Shown: positions 1-10,432 of the stretch, one piece after another
Layout of the letters: the number at the start of each line of letters is the position of its first letter
Position numbering within the stretch: the first letter of the stretch is position 1
Assembly: GCF_018687715.1 (NCBI RefSeq)
Contig: NC_056765.1
Coordinates: forward strand, 558,001 to 622,000
Origin: Carya illinoinensis
Lineage: Eukaryota; Streptophyta; Magnoliopsida; Fagales; Juglandaceae
Direction of reading: 5' to 3'
DNA length: 64,000 nt
Notes under the pieces: model-generated
The model's database searches: none
What the model was told of the DNA's origin: nothing
What the model saw: only the letters and a program-made list of their open reading frames with translations
Made by a program: the position numbers and the translations under genes

Positions 1-552
1 GGAGCGACGGCGGCGGATCGGAGTGAAATCCGTGCGCCCTTCTTGGTGCTTTTCCGGCCAAACGGCCGGCCGGTTGGGGGTGGGCTTTGGAGGGGTGGTG
101 CGCCGGAGGGAGAGGAAGAGAATGGGACCGGTGGGAGGCCGAACGGTGGCCGGATGGCGGCGGTAGGGTAGAGAGAAGATGACGCCGGCGTGAGGGAGAG
201 GGAGGAGAGAGAGAGCACGGGGGGGTCCGGATCGGGGAGAGAGAAGAGGGAAAAGAAAAAAAAGAAAAAGAAGGAAAAAAGGAAAAGAAGGGAAAAAGAA
301 AAAGAAAAAAGAGAAAAAGGAAAAAGATGTGAAAAGAGATGAGGTCCAGTCCTCACTCCGGGAAAACGAAACAAACCGCCAAAAGATTAAAACCACAAAA
401 CAACTTAAAGAAATAAAACACAACCTCAAATAAATTAAATTAAATTAAAACCCAATTTTAAAACGCAGATAAATTAAAATAAATAACTGATATATTAATT
501 AAAATAAAAACAATTATTTCAGCGAAAATACACTCAAAAGCGGGTCATCACA
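1..552 (-). mobile_element. Partial LTR of an LTR retrotransposon (probably Gypsy type), cut by window edge
   Basis: Read on the minus strand, the segment begins at 552 with TGTGATGACCCGCTTTTG, which has the TG start and shape of a plant LTR terminus. It becomes GC-rich and GA-rich toward position 1, with a long purine run at 180-330. The body lies off the left edge, so neither the second LTR nor a target duplication can be checked; the flank at 553-557 is atatt. The Gypsy assignment comes from resemblance to LTR starts I remember and is inference. It could also be a solo LTR. Confidence 0.4.
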
Positions 553-1424
553 ATATTAGTTTAAAAAGTATTATTCAGTATGATTCATTATTATGAGACA
601 TAATAGGAAGAAAATTTTTATTTTTAAACAATATCCTATAATAATGAAATTTTATTCTTTAAATTTAAAGACAAAATTTTTATCTTTGAACTTAAATATA
701 ATATTATTATTTTTTTCAAACTTGGAATTGCAATATCGATCTTAGAAATAAAAGCATGTTCTTACCAAACTAAATTTTTAAAGGATAAAAAGTGTTATTA
801 ATTATTTTAGTAATAATTTTTAAAAAAATGCATTACAGATAGATTAATATGAAATGTGTTACCACATAAGATGAAATAGTGAATATGATGAATTAAAGGC
901 CAATTATAAATTGCTGCATAAATTAGAACCTAAAAATAATAATTGCATTAATTTGTAAAATGAAAATATTATTAATCCAATGACTATGATTTATTTTTAT
1001 GAATTACTATGAAAAATAATATGAAGATAATTGTTATTCTTTTTAAATAATATTATATACGAAAAATACAATTATTTTTAAATCTATGAGAAAATATAAT
1101 AAAATCTTAAGTTGTTCCAAAAGTTCAATAAACAAAAATCTTTCAATTTAGATTATTTGTAAGTTCATTATTAGTATTATTATTTTATTCTAATTAATAT
1201 TATAATAATAAAATTAATGATGAATTATAGGATTAAAATGTAATTATGCATAGTGTAAACACAAACAAAATCCACTATTCATGAGGCTATAACCTCTTTT
1301 AGTGTAGAACTACAATAGATATTATAAATGAAATTTTATTGATATTCTTTACAAAGGAACGCCATAAATGATAAAAAATATAAAAAAAAAAAAAAAAAAA
1401 AAAAAAGAATAAGAAGAAGAAGTT
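553..1424. other. AT-rich intergenic DNA
   Basis: No coding frame or recognisable element is seen. The stretch is very AT-rich and ends with a run of about 25 A at 1380-1406, followed by an AAG-rich patch. Confidence 0.6.
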
Positions 1425-1830
1425 ATTACTTAGTCCTAAATATTAAAGCCTTCTAAGATTATAACCATTCTAAAATGCTTAACACTATTACAAAGCGCGC
1501 AGTAGCTACATGGAAATTTAAGTATTATCTTAATTAAATAACAAAATCTAATTTTAAAATTGAGGTCAACTTGATTGTTTTTTTTTTTTTTTTTTTTTTC
1601 ATAAGAGGGACGGTACCCCCAATTTTATTAATAACCTTCACTTATTGTGGAAGAATACCTTTTGTAAACGATGGAATAACTTTGAGGGTTACATAAATCC
1701 CAAAACTAAAAGTCTTGCAAAAATCATATATTCTTAGAAACTAATCATACAATACTTATTTTGAACTATTTATCACAATAGAAAAGTATAAAACTAGTGT
1801 TTAAAGTGAGGGAGTCCTGCATGATCCAAA
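1425..1830. repeat. Duplicated block, copy 1 (paired with 13085-13432)
   Basis: This block and 13085-13432 align in the same orientation along almost their whole length. Shared words include agtagctacatgg, caagtattatctta-type text, taacaaaatctaat, gcaaaaatcatatat and aaagtgagggagtcc. Copy 1 has a poly-T run at 1578-1600 plus about 40 bp that are reduced in copy 2. The homology continues on both sides of the poly-T. This suggests that a LINE 3' end and its flank were copied together as part of a larger duplication that also produced the two NLR copies. Confidence 0.65.
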
Positions 1831-2115
1831 ACATAAATGAAACACAAGTGTTTTGGCAATTGAAAAATTGAGTAAAAAGAAGCATCTATATATACCAGTA
1901 ACTCTTAAGTTTGCTAAAGCATCAGCCAAACTATTCTATTCTTTGTAAGTATGAATATGCTTCTCTATTAATTTTAAATTAAGTGTGCAAATGATAACAT
2001 AATAATAAACCATATTTCAAAACAGAATCATATGGCAATTAAGAAAAACCACAAACAAACTTACCATCATGATTTCTAATTACACATCCACAACTAGCTA
2101 GCCATGCCTGAAGTC
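1578..2115 (-). mobile_element. LINE (non-LTR retrotransposon) 3' remnant with RNase H-like domain
   Basis: On the plus strand the remnant opens with a poly-T run, the reverse complement of a LINE poly-A tail. Minus-strand translation around 2110-2040 gives ASCGCVIRNHDGKFVCGFS, typical of the start of a plant RNase H-like domain. Around 1960-1890 it gives NSLADALANLRVTG, typical of its end. An in-frame stop and internal loss break the domain. The reverse transcriptase is not seen, so this is a 5'-truncated, decayed copy. Confidence 0.6.
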
Positions 2116-2430
2116 CCATCAATGTAATCAAATTAGCAAGCATTTAGCCGGAAGTTGTACAACGGAAGCAAGGGAGGTCTCACAATGATCTAGCAGCTCG
2201 CAAATTTACCAAACCATCTACAAAACCATTCTCTTCACGGAAAACTTGATTGATCTCAAAATGCATATAGAAATGGAAAGCAATAATGTGGCAATTAGGT
2301 AGGAGGTTTCTTCCTGCGCACGCTAGATTTAAGCAAATATCTTCACTTTGCATGAATATATTCAACTTGACCCTAAATAAAAACAATTCAATTATCAATT
2401 CAGATTCAAATACGAGCCCGGACAATTTTC
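2116..2430 (-). mobile_element. Second LINE-derived RNase H remnant
   Basis: A minus-strand frame (2180-2425) ends in INQVFREENGFVDGLVNL, matching the C-terminal end of plant LINE RNase H-like domains, where a REGN..ADALAN-like motif is usual. It directly abuts the previous LINE remnant, so two LINE ends are nested or adjacent. The N-terminal part of the frame is degenerate and no intact open frame remains. Confidence 0.5.
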
Positions 2431-3160
2431 ATCATACATACATACATATAGATATATATATATATATATATATTAAGTTGGAGCAACGTGCAAACACATT
2501 TGCTTAGTTGGGAGAGATAAGTTTTTAATAAAATAATATGATTTTTTACAAAAAAAAATTATAAAAAATGGAAGTCGGCCCTTTTTGTTTGTCTCGACAT
2601 GTTTTTTTGATTTTTCTAATTTAATTTTTTTCTTTTTTAATCCTTGATTACTCACGTCTTTAAAAAATTTCATAATATTATATATTTATTTATTTAATAG
2701 ATTAATATTTTTATAGATTAATACTTTTATTTATTTAGTAGATTAATAATTTTTTTCTATATAGTAAACTAATATTTTATTTTTTAATAGATTAGTAGAC
2801 GTATTTGATAGCCCCTGCCAAATTGCTAGTTATCGTCGACGTCGTCGTACAGTCCCACGGAGCACTATTTCCTTACACCTTACTCATTTATTTGTACACA
2901 TATATCTCTTTTTTCTTTATAAAAGTTTTATATTAGTATTAATCATATTATATATAAATATATATTACATATATTAATTATGTATGGTTGTATGTACTTA
3001 TTTAAGTTGTTTTTTTTTATAATATTATGTGTATTAATAAATTGTTTGATTTTCAATTTTCGATTGTTTGATTTTAATTTGAGACCTTATTATTAGAATA
3101 TCTATAAAGTTTATCAAAGTTTCTAACTTTATTTTATATGTTTCAATTTGATTTTAAATT
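2431..3160. other. AT-rich spacer with simple and degenerate tandem repeats
   Basis: It holds a TA microsatellite (about 2451-2474) and, at 2690-2800, a degenerate tandem repeat built on 'tttatttagtagattaat'. No gene is recognised. Confidence 0.5.
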
Positions 3161-3167
3161 TTAGTTC

Positions 3168-3762
3168 ATGAAAGACGTCTAAATTAAAAACTATCGACTC
3201 ATTCTTCAAAAGAAAAGAAGTTGATCTTCCAGAAAATTCTTCTAAACTTTCAAGGATTGAACCTGAAGAAAATCCTGATCTTAACTCTCCAATTTTGGAA
3301 TCTGAAAGAATTTATTTTACATCGTCAACAATTAAGTCTAAAGAGATTGATATATCTTCTCTAAAACGAGATTCGGCATTACGTCCTCCTATATGGGATT
3401 ATCCAGTCAATCAGTATGATGAAATAAGAAGAACTTATTTAAAAATGAGCCTATATCAAATACGTCTATCAAAATATCCATTTTTTGGTTCTGAAAAGTA
3501 TCCTCGTCTCTTTCAAGCTTCATGGTTTGTACAATTTGGATCTTGGTTAGAGTATTCTCCATCAAAGGATGCTGCATATTGTTTACCTTGTTATATTTTT
3601 ACAGTGAAAGCATCTCAACATTCTGGATGTGATGTATTTACTGTAATGAAATTTAGAAATTGGAATAAGATTAATAATAGAAAATATTGTGCATTTTTTA
3701 ATCATATTGGGGAGGATCCTGACTCTGCCACTGCCTATATCGTAAAAAAAAAAATTGTATAA
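3168..3762 (+). pseudogene. hAT-type transposase N-terminal fragment (TTF-type zinc finger)
   Basis: The frame from about 3185 to 3720 reads TIDSFFKRKE near its start. It then shows ALRPPIWDYPVNQYDEIRR, ASWFVQFGSWLEYSPSKDAA and the cysteine pair YCLPCYIF, followed by W..W and FFNHIGEDP. This is the layout of the TTF-type zinc-finger region of ZMYM/hAT-like plant transposases. An ATG at 3168 precedes it after a likely ttttag acceptor, but one surplus base puts it out of frame with the rest. Similarity ends abruptly near 3720, so the hAT catalytic and dimerisation domains are missing. Related words cctgactctgccact and ttgactccgccact occur at 3718 and 3825 around the breakpoint. It is a dead fragment. 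Confidence 0.65.
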
Positions 3763-4056
3763 AAATAGAATAAAAAATATATTATATATATTGTTCTAAT
3801 TTTGTTTGGTCCCCCTAGAGTAAATTCTTGACTCCGCCACTACTCATTTAGTTTAGATGATGCATGATGATGCCTTGATCTGTTGCAAATAAAATAATTA
3901 AGATTTATTAAGATGTTGGTTTATATATATATATATATATATAATCATTAAACTTTGAAACAATTATTGATGAATTGAATTAAATATATTTGTTCATATA
4001 AAAAAACTGTTATAATTTTTCTTTACTTCAAATATATATTTATTAGCGGTCTTAAT

Positions 4057-4463
4057 CATGCTTTTGAATACTGTACCATACTGGTTGGTACGGCTGGTAC
4101 ATACCGTACCGGCCACTGGGCCGGTACAAATATTGGGTCTGTTTCGTATCAGCCGTACCGGCCTATATTTCGGCCCGAACCGGCCAGTATTTACACCTCT
4201 ACTCTTCTTTTTTTTTTTTTCATTTCTTCTTACTGTAAGCTCATTTTTTGACCCACAATTCATACCAGACTATTTATAATTTAAACATATATGTATTCAT
4301 GTATAATTTCTTCATATATAAACTATTAATTTGAAATATAATTTATATATATTTATATATATAATTTATTCATATATCGACTATCTTGAAATGGTACCTG
4401 TACTGAAATATTTCATTCCAGTGCCTTGACCGGTACGCCATCCGATACAGTATTCAAAACATT
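4057..4463. mobile_element. Mutator-type MITE, 407 bp, with 9-bp target duplication
   Basis: The ends are inverted repeats. The left end reads catgcttttgaatactgta, and the reverse complement of the right end reads aatgttttgaatactgta (about 20 bp, one indel). The element is flanked exactly by the 9-bp direct repeat ggtcttaat at 4048-4056 and 4464-4472. A 9-bp target duplication is the signature of Mutator-like elements. The interior is rich in ccggtac-type words and has no coding capacity. Open frames across it on both strands are chance frames. Confidence 0.78.
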
Positions 4464-4472
4464 GGTCTTAAT

Positions 4473-5396
4473 TATCAACCCCTCCTAGGTCTCGCAAGCC
4501 ACCGTCACCGGGGCTTTGATTCAGTAAGTCGAGGTACTGTGGAACTAAAGATTTATAACTTACTCCCTGAGCATGTTTTATTTTTAAAAATAGCAATACT
4601 TTTCCTATTTAGAGACTACAATACAGATATAGATAATTTTATCTTTAAAATTTTTTAAAATTATTAAAATATCCCTATTTAAATGATATTTTTTCTTCTT
4701 TAATAAAGGGTCTGCACATATAGTCCCTGCTTGGGGATTGCAAATAGAATTTCTCTTATAAAAATGAGGTATGTTTCTCATCGTTCTCATTTTTCATTTT
4801 TATTTATAAAAAGGAAAAATTTAATTGCAAGCATAATTGCGTAGTAATATATAGACTAATCTAATATGATTGGTCAAAAAATAGATTTTATTAAAAATAA
4901 TATTAATTTAAATTTTAATATAAATAAATCAGTATTGATATGTAAGTTAGTACTAGACTTTACTTAAATGAGTTACAGGCATAGTTTTTCACTCGTCAAA
5001 ATAACGCTATCAATATATTTGCATTCCTTTTTCTTCTTTGGAACTAAAGAAAAACATCTAACCTGAGTTTTTTTTTGGCTGCTTGCGCCTCCACTCCCAC
5101 AACCCGCAACTCAGCCTCTCCCGCATGAAACATATTTCAAAAACTTACTCAAAGTAAATTCAAACATCCCCAATATGATATCATATTGTAATTTTTGGCA
5201 TCACATTTTGCCAAAGTAAAGGCCAGGAAACATAAATGGGATAAAACTAACGACAATTTCTTTTGAATTTGTCAGCCACCAAATCCCAAATGCACACGAC
5301 AAAACAAAGAATAAGCTTTCAATTCCCCCCCAGAATTACAGAAAAATAGAAATTCTTCTGTTTTTATGTATCGCCTGCAGACAGATCCTAAACATC
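4473..5396. other. Intergenic DNA upstream of the formin fragment
   Basis: AT-rich without recognised genes. The last 300 bp should include the former promoter and leader of the formin-like fragment, but I cannot point to a convincing TATA box. Confidence 0.4.
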
Positions 5397-6300
5397 ATGG
5401 CTGTGATGCTTCAGCCATGCCTCTCTGTGTTCCTTTTCTTTGCTTTTCTCTATTCTTCCATTCCTCTCTCCCATTGCCAATTCGGTCCTCCCCAAAATCT
5501 CGAGACTTTCTATCCTTCTTCTGAAGCTCCTTCTCCTGCACCTGCACCAAGTTATTCCTCCGATCCTCCATTCACTTCTTCACCAGAGCCACGACTATAG
5601 CCATCTCCTCTTCCAATTTCACCTCAATCGGTACCCCCACCACCATCTTCGTCAAGCAGGAGTAAGATTGTAAAGGCAGTAGCCGCCACCGCAGCCAGCA
5701 CTCTGGTTCTTTCCGGGTTACTCTTCTTTCTGATCAATAGGTGTGCTGCTACAAAACGCAGAAGAGAGAATAGGAGTACTGCTTTAAATAAAGTTCCGCC
5801 TGCTGTGCCACACAATGAGCCTACGCGGTTTGATGGGGGTTTTAAGGGGTTCGTCGTTGATGAAAACGGCTTGGATGTGGTTTATTGGAGCAAACTTGAA
5901 GGAAAAACTCCACCAAGAGTTTTCGTAAAGAGGTATTACACAATCTAGGAAATGAAGGAGGGACGGAGGTTAAGGAAGAAGTCTGAACCTATACAAGAAG
6001 TTCCTCTTCTCCGAGGAAAGTCTTCGACTTCCCACGTTAAAGTTGTACCAGAAGTGGATGATCCGAACCCAATTAGTATTCCTGCAGGTATGGTCATCAT
6101 CAAGGATGTTAAGAAGCCATGCAGAACCATCAATTCAACCATTAACTCGTCCTCTGCCTCCACGGCCATGCCCACGTCCAAAACAGTCCCCTGTTTTAGA
6201 CACCAGAAACGGAGCCCTTTTCCTCCAAACTCTAAGCTTTTCCTTGCCACCATTAGGGCCTCGACGCCACCTCTTGCAGCCACTGAAGTCGCCGGAGAAC
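5397..6300 (+). pseudogene. Class I formin-like protein, N-terminal fragment lacking FH2
   Basis: Translation from the ATG at 5397 gives a signal peptide ending in PLSHCQ, then a Ser/Pro extracellular stretch (APSPAPAPSYSS). After a TAG at 5598-5600 the same frame continues with PPPPSSSSRSK and a membrane segment (KAVAATAASTLVLSGLLFFL). It goes on with the cytoplasmic FDGGFKGFVVDENGLDVVYW and, beyond a second TAG at 5946-5948, EPIQEVPLLRGKSSTSHVKV. This order is that of plant class I formins, which anchor actin nucleation to the plasma membrane. Similarity fades in the FH1-like proline region near 6250-6300, and no FH2 actin-binding domain follows. Two nonsense codons plus the missing catalytic part make it a pseudogene. 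Which formin clade it came from is not clear. Confidence 0.8.
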
Positions 6301-6583
6301 AAGCCACCATAGCCTGGTCGACGTTCAGAACCGCCGTCACCCCGTGCCGATCGTGTTTCTCCAGTCGCCGACCACCCAAGACCGCCACCAAGCCCTGGTT
6401 CCTTCGCTTGCTGACTCTTCCTCTCGGTTTCTTGTTGTTTAGCCGCTTGCCATAGTTGATCCACCCATTGCCCAGCGGTGCAATAGTGCACTATCATGTG
6501 CAATTAAAAACAAAACGATAGATTAGAAACGGAAAAAATAAGAACATTTGTACATATTTATCTTAAATTTTGGTCGTTCAAAA

Positions 6584-6850
6584 CCTGACTAATAGCTTCA
6601 CCAATCTCCGGAGTCCGGACTAATAATTTACCTTCAGTGCCTGAAAGGTTATATCCATGTCTGCTTGACTTTGAAGCAATTCAACCAAAGAATCATCAGA
6701 CTGACTCACGGGAGCGAATCCAAACCAAAGAGAAAATCAAACTCAGAAGGATAAAACTGAAATATAAATGCAACAATTAGTAGAAAGAAAGGGAAAAAAC
6801 GTGGTCAGGATCTTCGAGGTGCTCCTTAATTTCCTGAATTTTGTTTTTTA
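6584..6850 (-). pseudogene. MED26/TFIIS N-terminal-domain fragment, two exons plus a remnant
   Basis: On the minus strand, 6850-6801 encodes LKNKIQEIKEHLEDPDH and ends at a GT donor. After an intron, 6700-6632 encodes SDDSLVELLQSQADMDITFQ and then ALK, bordered by a tcag acceptor and a gtaaat donor. Further on, 6619-6584 encodes SGLRRLVKLLVR. Together these match the conserved helical TFIIS N-terminal (LW) domain of plant Mediator subunit 26-like proteins, with the segment between ALK and RRLVK missing. Nothing recognisable extends the gene on either side. It is a fragment lying head-on to the formin fragment. The family call is from memory of the motif. Confidence 0.6.
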
Positions 6851-7360
6851 GAAGTAAAAGTAATTCATTAGTGTGAATTATAAGTAAACATGGAAGAAAA
6901 GTTGTACCCAGAACTTGTTAATAGTGATCATCCTATACATTCTGAAAGCTGTCAATGATCGGCAGGAGATCTAGTCATACGGTGGTTCATGCGGACTTTT
7001 GTAATAAGCTGTCAATGAAAACAATGAGAGTTACAAAATTTAGAAAGAGAATTAATTTGACTACTCGGAGAAAATAGTAGGAAAGTGTATATATATATAT
7101 ATATATATTTGTATGGAAAAGAAATGAGAGTGATATTGGATCTATTATATATTAAAAACATAAATTCTATCCCAAAAAAAAAAAAAAAAAACATTTGATT
7201 ATATATAATGGATACAAAATAAAGAGTTAACGTATAGTTAGTCATGATCAGCGAAACAATTCCCAATGCTCACATCAACGTACACATTATACATTAAGCC
7301 GAATCATATTTCATTTACTTTTACTTTTATTAGTGTTTAAGAAAATTTGATTTTATAACT
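6851..7360. other. 3' flank of NLR-A
   Basis: Non-coding AT-rich DNA with a TA microsatellite (7088-7110) and an A run (7173-7191). From about 7320 the sequence matches the 3' flank of NLR-B at about 14893 onward. Confidence 0.5.
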
Positions 7361-10300
7361 TCAATTAAAAGGTTTGAGGTTGCATGGGCTCTCACCTGGC
7401 CATTCATTTCCTTGAATGTGATCACCATTAATAAATATTTCACGGACGCGAGCCACCTTGAGCCATTCTTTTCCTTTTTTACTTTTCAAATCTTTCAACA
7501 GCACCGGACAGTCTCCCATCCGTAAATAATGAAGGGATGAAGGGAAGCCGTCTTCTGGCAAGTACTCGAGTTTTGGACAATCCCAAATTACCAATTGTAC
7601 CAGGGAGGTGAGGTGTCGAAACCCCTCATTGTCCAATGATTTCAATTTTGCAAATGAAAGGATCTTAAGATTGGTCAGAGTGGTAGGCAGCAACAACTCT
7701 CCGGGAAAGGATTCCACATTTTCTGATTCACCTCCAATATCCAACCATTCAAGAGAGGGTAGTATTTGCAAACCCCATCCCTTCCAGTTTGCAATGAGTT
7801 TCTTACACCTGTAGATCACAATTTGCTTCAAATTGGAAGGTAGTCCCCCTTCTGGAAACGACTCAACCTCTGGACAATTTATTAACTCCAAATAACGAAG
7901 AGATGGAAGGAATAGATGCATCTTACCGGGAATTGACCTCAAGCTCTCACAATTGTTGAGGATAAAGAATGCGAGCTTAGGGGCACGCAATCCTTCTAGA
8001 GATTGCAAATTATCACATCCGATTATTTTCATATGGGTAAGGATTGGGAAATCTATCAAAAGCAAGGCATAACAATATTTGCAATCAATTAATTTCAATT
8101 TAGACAATGAAGGAAGCTCTAGTATCCAATCTGGAAATTCTTTCCCACCATAGTATTTGATGGTGAGACTTTTCAAGTTTTCATGAGGCCGCAAATTTTG
8201 AAGTACATCTCTTTGACTTTCTAAAATACCAAGTGCTTTTTGAGGATTCCATTCTAACACCAACTCCTCGAGGTAACTTTTATCCTTCAAGTTTGCATCC
8301 AAAGCATCCTTGACTGATCTAACATTTTGGAGCTTTTGAATTAAAAGCTTCCCCCGAAGATGTATTAGTTTTCCCAATTCTCCAATACTAGACCCACTGT
8401 CATCTTTGCTAATGACGAATTTTGTCAACGTCTGGAGACATTTTAACCTTCCCATTTTTTTCGGCATCTCCTTTAATTGGTTAATTTGATCAAATTCAAG
8501 ATGACGTAAATTAATGAGTTTCCACATATCTCTTGGCAATCTATCCAAATTTCTACAATATGATAACTTCAATGTTTGCAAATTGCACAATATACATATG
8601 GAATTGGGCAACCTGTTAATATCCGTAAAAGAAAAATCCAAATAACGTAGATGTTTCATTTGGCTAATTGAATCAAGCAACTTAGTTACCCTTCCCCCGG
8701 ATAGAGAAAGAACTTTTAAGCACCATGCCCTTGGCATTTTGGTTTTACTCCCTGCTTGGCAATCTAATGCTAGGAAAGTGCGCAATTGCTTGGCATTGTA
8801 AAGATCCTCTTTAATGTTCTTAAAGTTATCCAAACTTCCACCAAAATACGATAAATAGCGAGTCATCTTCCCAATTTCTTTTGAATTATCACCCCCCAAC
8901 CGCGTAAAGCCAAATTGCCCAGTCACGAAATTTGCCAAGTCATTAACAAGGTCATGCATTACAAAACCTGAGTTAGTTTCCAGTGATTGTTGAAATAATG
9001 ATCTTGATACAAGATTATCGAAGTAATGATTGCCAACTTCTTCCATTGTAATTTCTATTTTGGATTGTTGCATTAAGAAACCCTCTGCCATCCATAATAA
9101 AACTAATTGATCTTTTTTAAAAATATAATCTTTTGGGAATATCGAACAATAAGCAAAGCATCTTTTTAAATATGAGGGGAGATACTTGTAACTTAACCTC
9201 AAAGCCGGAAGAATGTTTGTCCCCTCCATGGAAAGATCCCATAAATTGCTCATCAATATATTAGTCCATCTCTCGACACTTGATTCAGACCACAAGAGAT
9301 CGCCAATGGCTTTGATTGCTAAAGGTAGACCTTTGCACTTTTTCACAATTTTTGTACCTATTTCTTTTATCTCTGGATTTGCGTTGGAGCTACCATCACG
9401 AAATGCATGTTTTTCAAAAAGTGACCAACAATCATCCTTAGGTAATAGTTTTAGATGATGAGTTGCAATTGCCTTCATGGCCAATGCAACGCTTTCATTC
9501 CTTGTGGTGACTAGGATCTTACTTCCTCGAGTCCCATAGTGCAAGAGTTGGCTTAGGAACTCCTGATGAATGGGTTTCTCACTCCAAACATCATCCAAAA
9601 CAAGGAGAAATTTCTTCCCATTCAAATTCTTCTTTAGTGTAACTTGAAGCTGCTCAGGATTCTCAAATTTAGGACAAGGTAACGAAGTTGCTGCTTCTAT
9701 AATAGATTTCTCTACATTGGGCATAACAAATTCTTCTGAAACACAAAACCATATTTTAAGGTCGAAATGTTGTTGAACCCTACTTTCATTGTATACCAGT
9801 TTCGCAAGGGTAGTCTTGCCGATTCCCCCCATGCCAACGATGGCAATCACGCACATTTCATTTCCCCCCGCATCAGATGAAAGCAATAAGTCAATTACTT
9901 TTTTCTTATCCTCATCCCTACCAAAAGTGTCGGACTCTACTACATAAGAAGTGGTCAACCTTTCAGGATATTGTTTTCCCCCAACTCCTAATTGTAGACC
10001 CATTAAATCTTTTTGTGTTGTTAGATCTTGTAGTGTAACAAGTACCTCTTGAATCTTTGGCTCTACCCGATAGACAAAAGGATCAAGGTAAGTACTAGAG
10101 ATGAGGTTTTGTACCTTTCCTGCAACGGGTTTAAAATCAGCACGCAACTGGCGTCGGAGGGTTACGGTAGCAATCTCATCCAATATGTCTTCTGCAGTAT
10201 AGGCAACATCTTTTAGGTCATCAATCCACATTTTCACATCAGGGTTCATAACTTCCTTTTCTTCCGCGTCTTCGAGCACCATATTCATTGACCGCAATGA

Positions 10301-10432
10301 TCTCTCCATCTTCTTTAAGAGTTCTTCGGTTGATTTTTGTCTACGAATGAAATCAACGATACCTGGAGAAGCCATTTTATTAAATACCACTCCAAGGAAG
10401 GCAGAGAGAAATGCCAAACCCACATCAGCCAT
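7361..10432 (-). CDS. CC-NBS-LRR disease resistance protein (RPP13-like 1 type), NLR-A, intact
   Basis: This is an intracellular immune receptor of the TIR-less NLR class. One uninterrupted exon encodes 1023 residues from MADVGLAFLSAFLGVVF, the usual start of the family. A frame extending upstream to 10495 adds 21 untypical residues, so I prefer 10432. Domains in order are an Rx-type coiled coil with AEDILDEIA (about 79-88), P-loop GMGGIGKTT (200-208), kinase-2 LLVLDDVW (276-283), RNBS-B GSKILVTTRNE, GLPLA, RNBS-D CFAYCSIFPKDY, MHD (492-494) and about 500 residues of irregular LRRs. All switch motifs are present, so it could encode a working receptor. It lies in the same orientation as two decayed relatives. 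Compared with the B copy, a few residues are lost at LLLIDFPILTH in one LRR. Confidence 0.95.
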   Translation of the reverse strand: MADVGLAFLSAFLGVVFNKMASPGIVDFIRRQKSTEELLKKMERSLRSMNMVLEDAEEKEVMNPDVKMWIDDLKDVAYTAEDILDEIATVTLRRQLRADFKPVAGKVQNLISSTYLDPFVYRVEPKIQEVLVTLQDLTTQKDLMGLQLGVGGKQYPERLTTSYVVESDTFGRDEDKKKVIDLLLSSDAGGNEMCVIAIVGMGGIGKTTLAKLVYNESRVQQHFDLKIWFCVSEEFVMPNVEKSIIEAATSLPCPKFENPEQLQVTLKKNLNGKKFLLVLDDVWSEKPIHQEFLSQLLHYGTRGSKILVTTRNESVALAMKAIATHHLKLLPKDDCWSLFEKHAFRDGSSNANPEIKEIGTKIVKKCKGLPLAIKAIGDLLWSESSVERWTNILMSNLWDLSMEGTNILPALRLSYKYLPSYLKRCFAYCSIFPKDYIFKKDQLVLLWMAEGFLMQQSKIEITMEEVGNHYFDNLVSRSLFQQSLETNSGFVMHDLVNDLANFVTGQFGFTRLGGDNSKEIGKMTRYLSYFGGSLDNFKNIKEDLYNAKQLRTFLALDCQAGSKTKMPRAWCLKVLSLSGGRVTKLLDSISQMKHLRYLDFSFTDINRLPNSICILCNLQTLKLSYCRNLDRLPRDMWKLINLRHLEFDQINQLKEMPKKMGRLKCLQTLTKFVISKDDSGSSIGELGKLIHLRGKLLIQKLQNVRSVKDALDANLKDKSYLEELVLEWNPQKALGILESQRDVLQNLRPHENLKSLTIKYYGGKEFPDWILELPSLSKLKLIDCKYCYALLLIDFPILTHMKIIGCDNLQSLEGLRAPKLAFFILNNCESLRSIPGKMHLFLPSLRYLELINCPEVESFPEGGLPSNLKQIVIYRCKKLIANWKGWGLQILPSLEWLDIGGESENVESFPGELLLPTTLTNLKILSFAKLKSLDNEGFRHLTSLVQLVIWDCPKLEYLPEDGFPSSLHYLRMGDCPVLLKDLKSKKGKEWLKVARVREIFINGDHIQGNEWPGESPCNLKPFN

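Noticed and set aside
2473..2673. Lysine-rich minus-strand frame of 66 codons
   Set aside because: Low-complexity AT-rich DNA with no family resemblance.
5945..6503. Minus-strand frames of 148 and 122 codons over the formin fragment
   Set aside because: They overlap recognisable formin coding sequence in the opposite strand and show no family motif. The 6310-6503 part remains unexplained.
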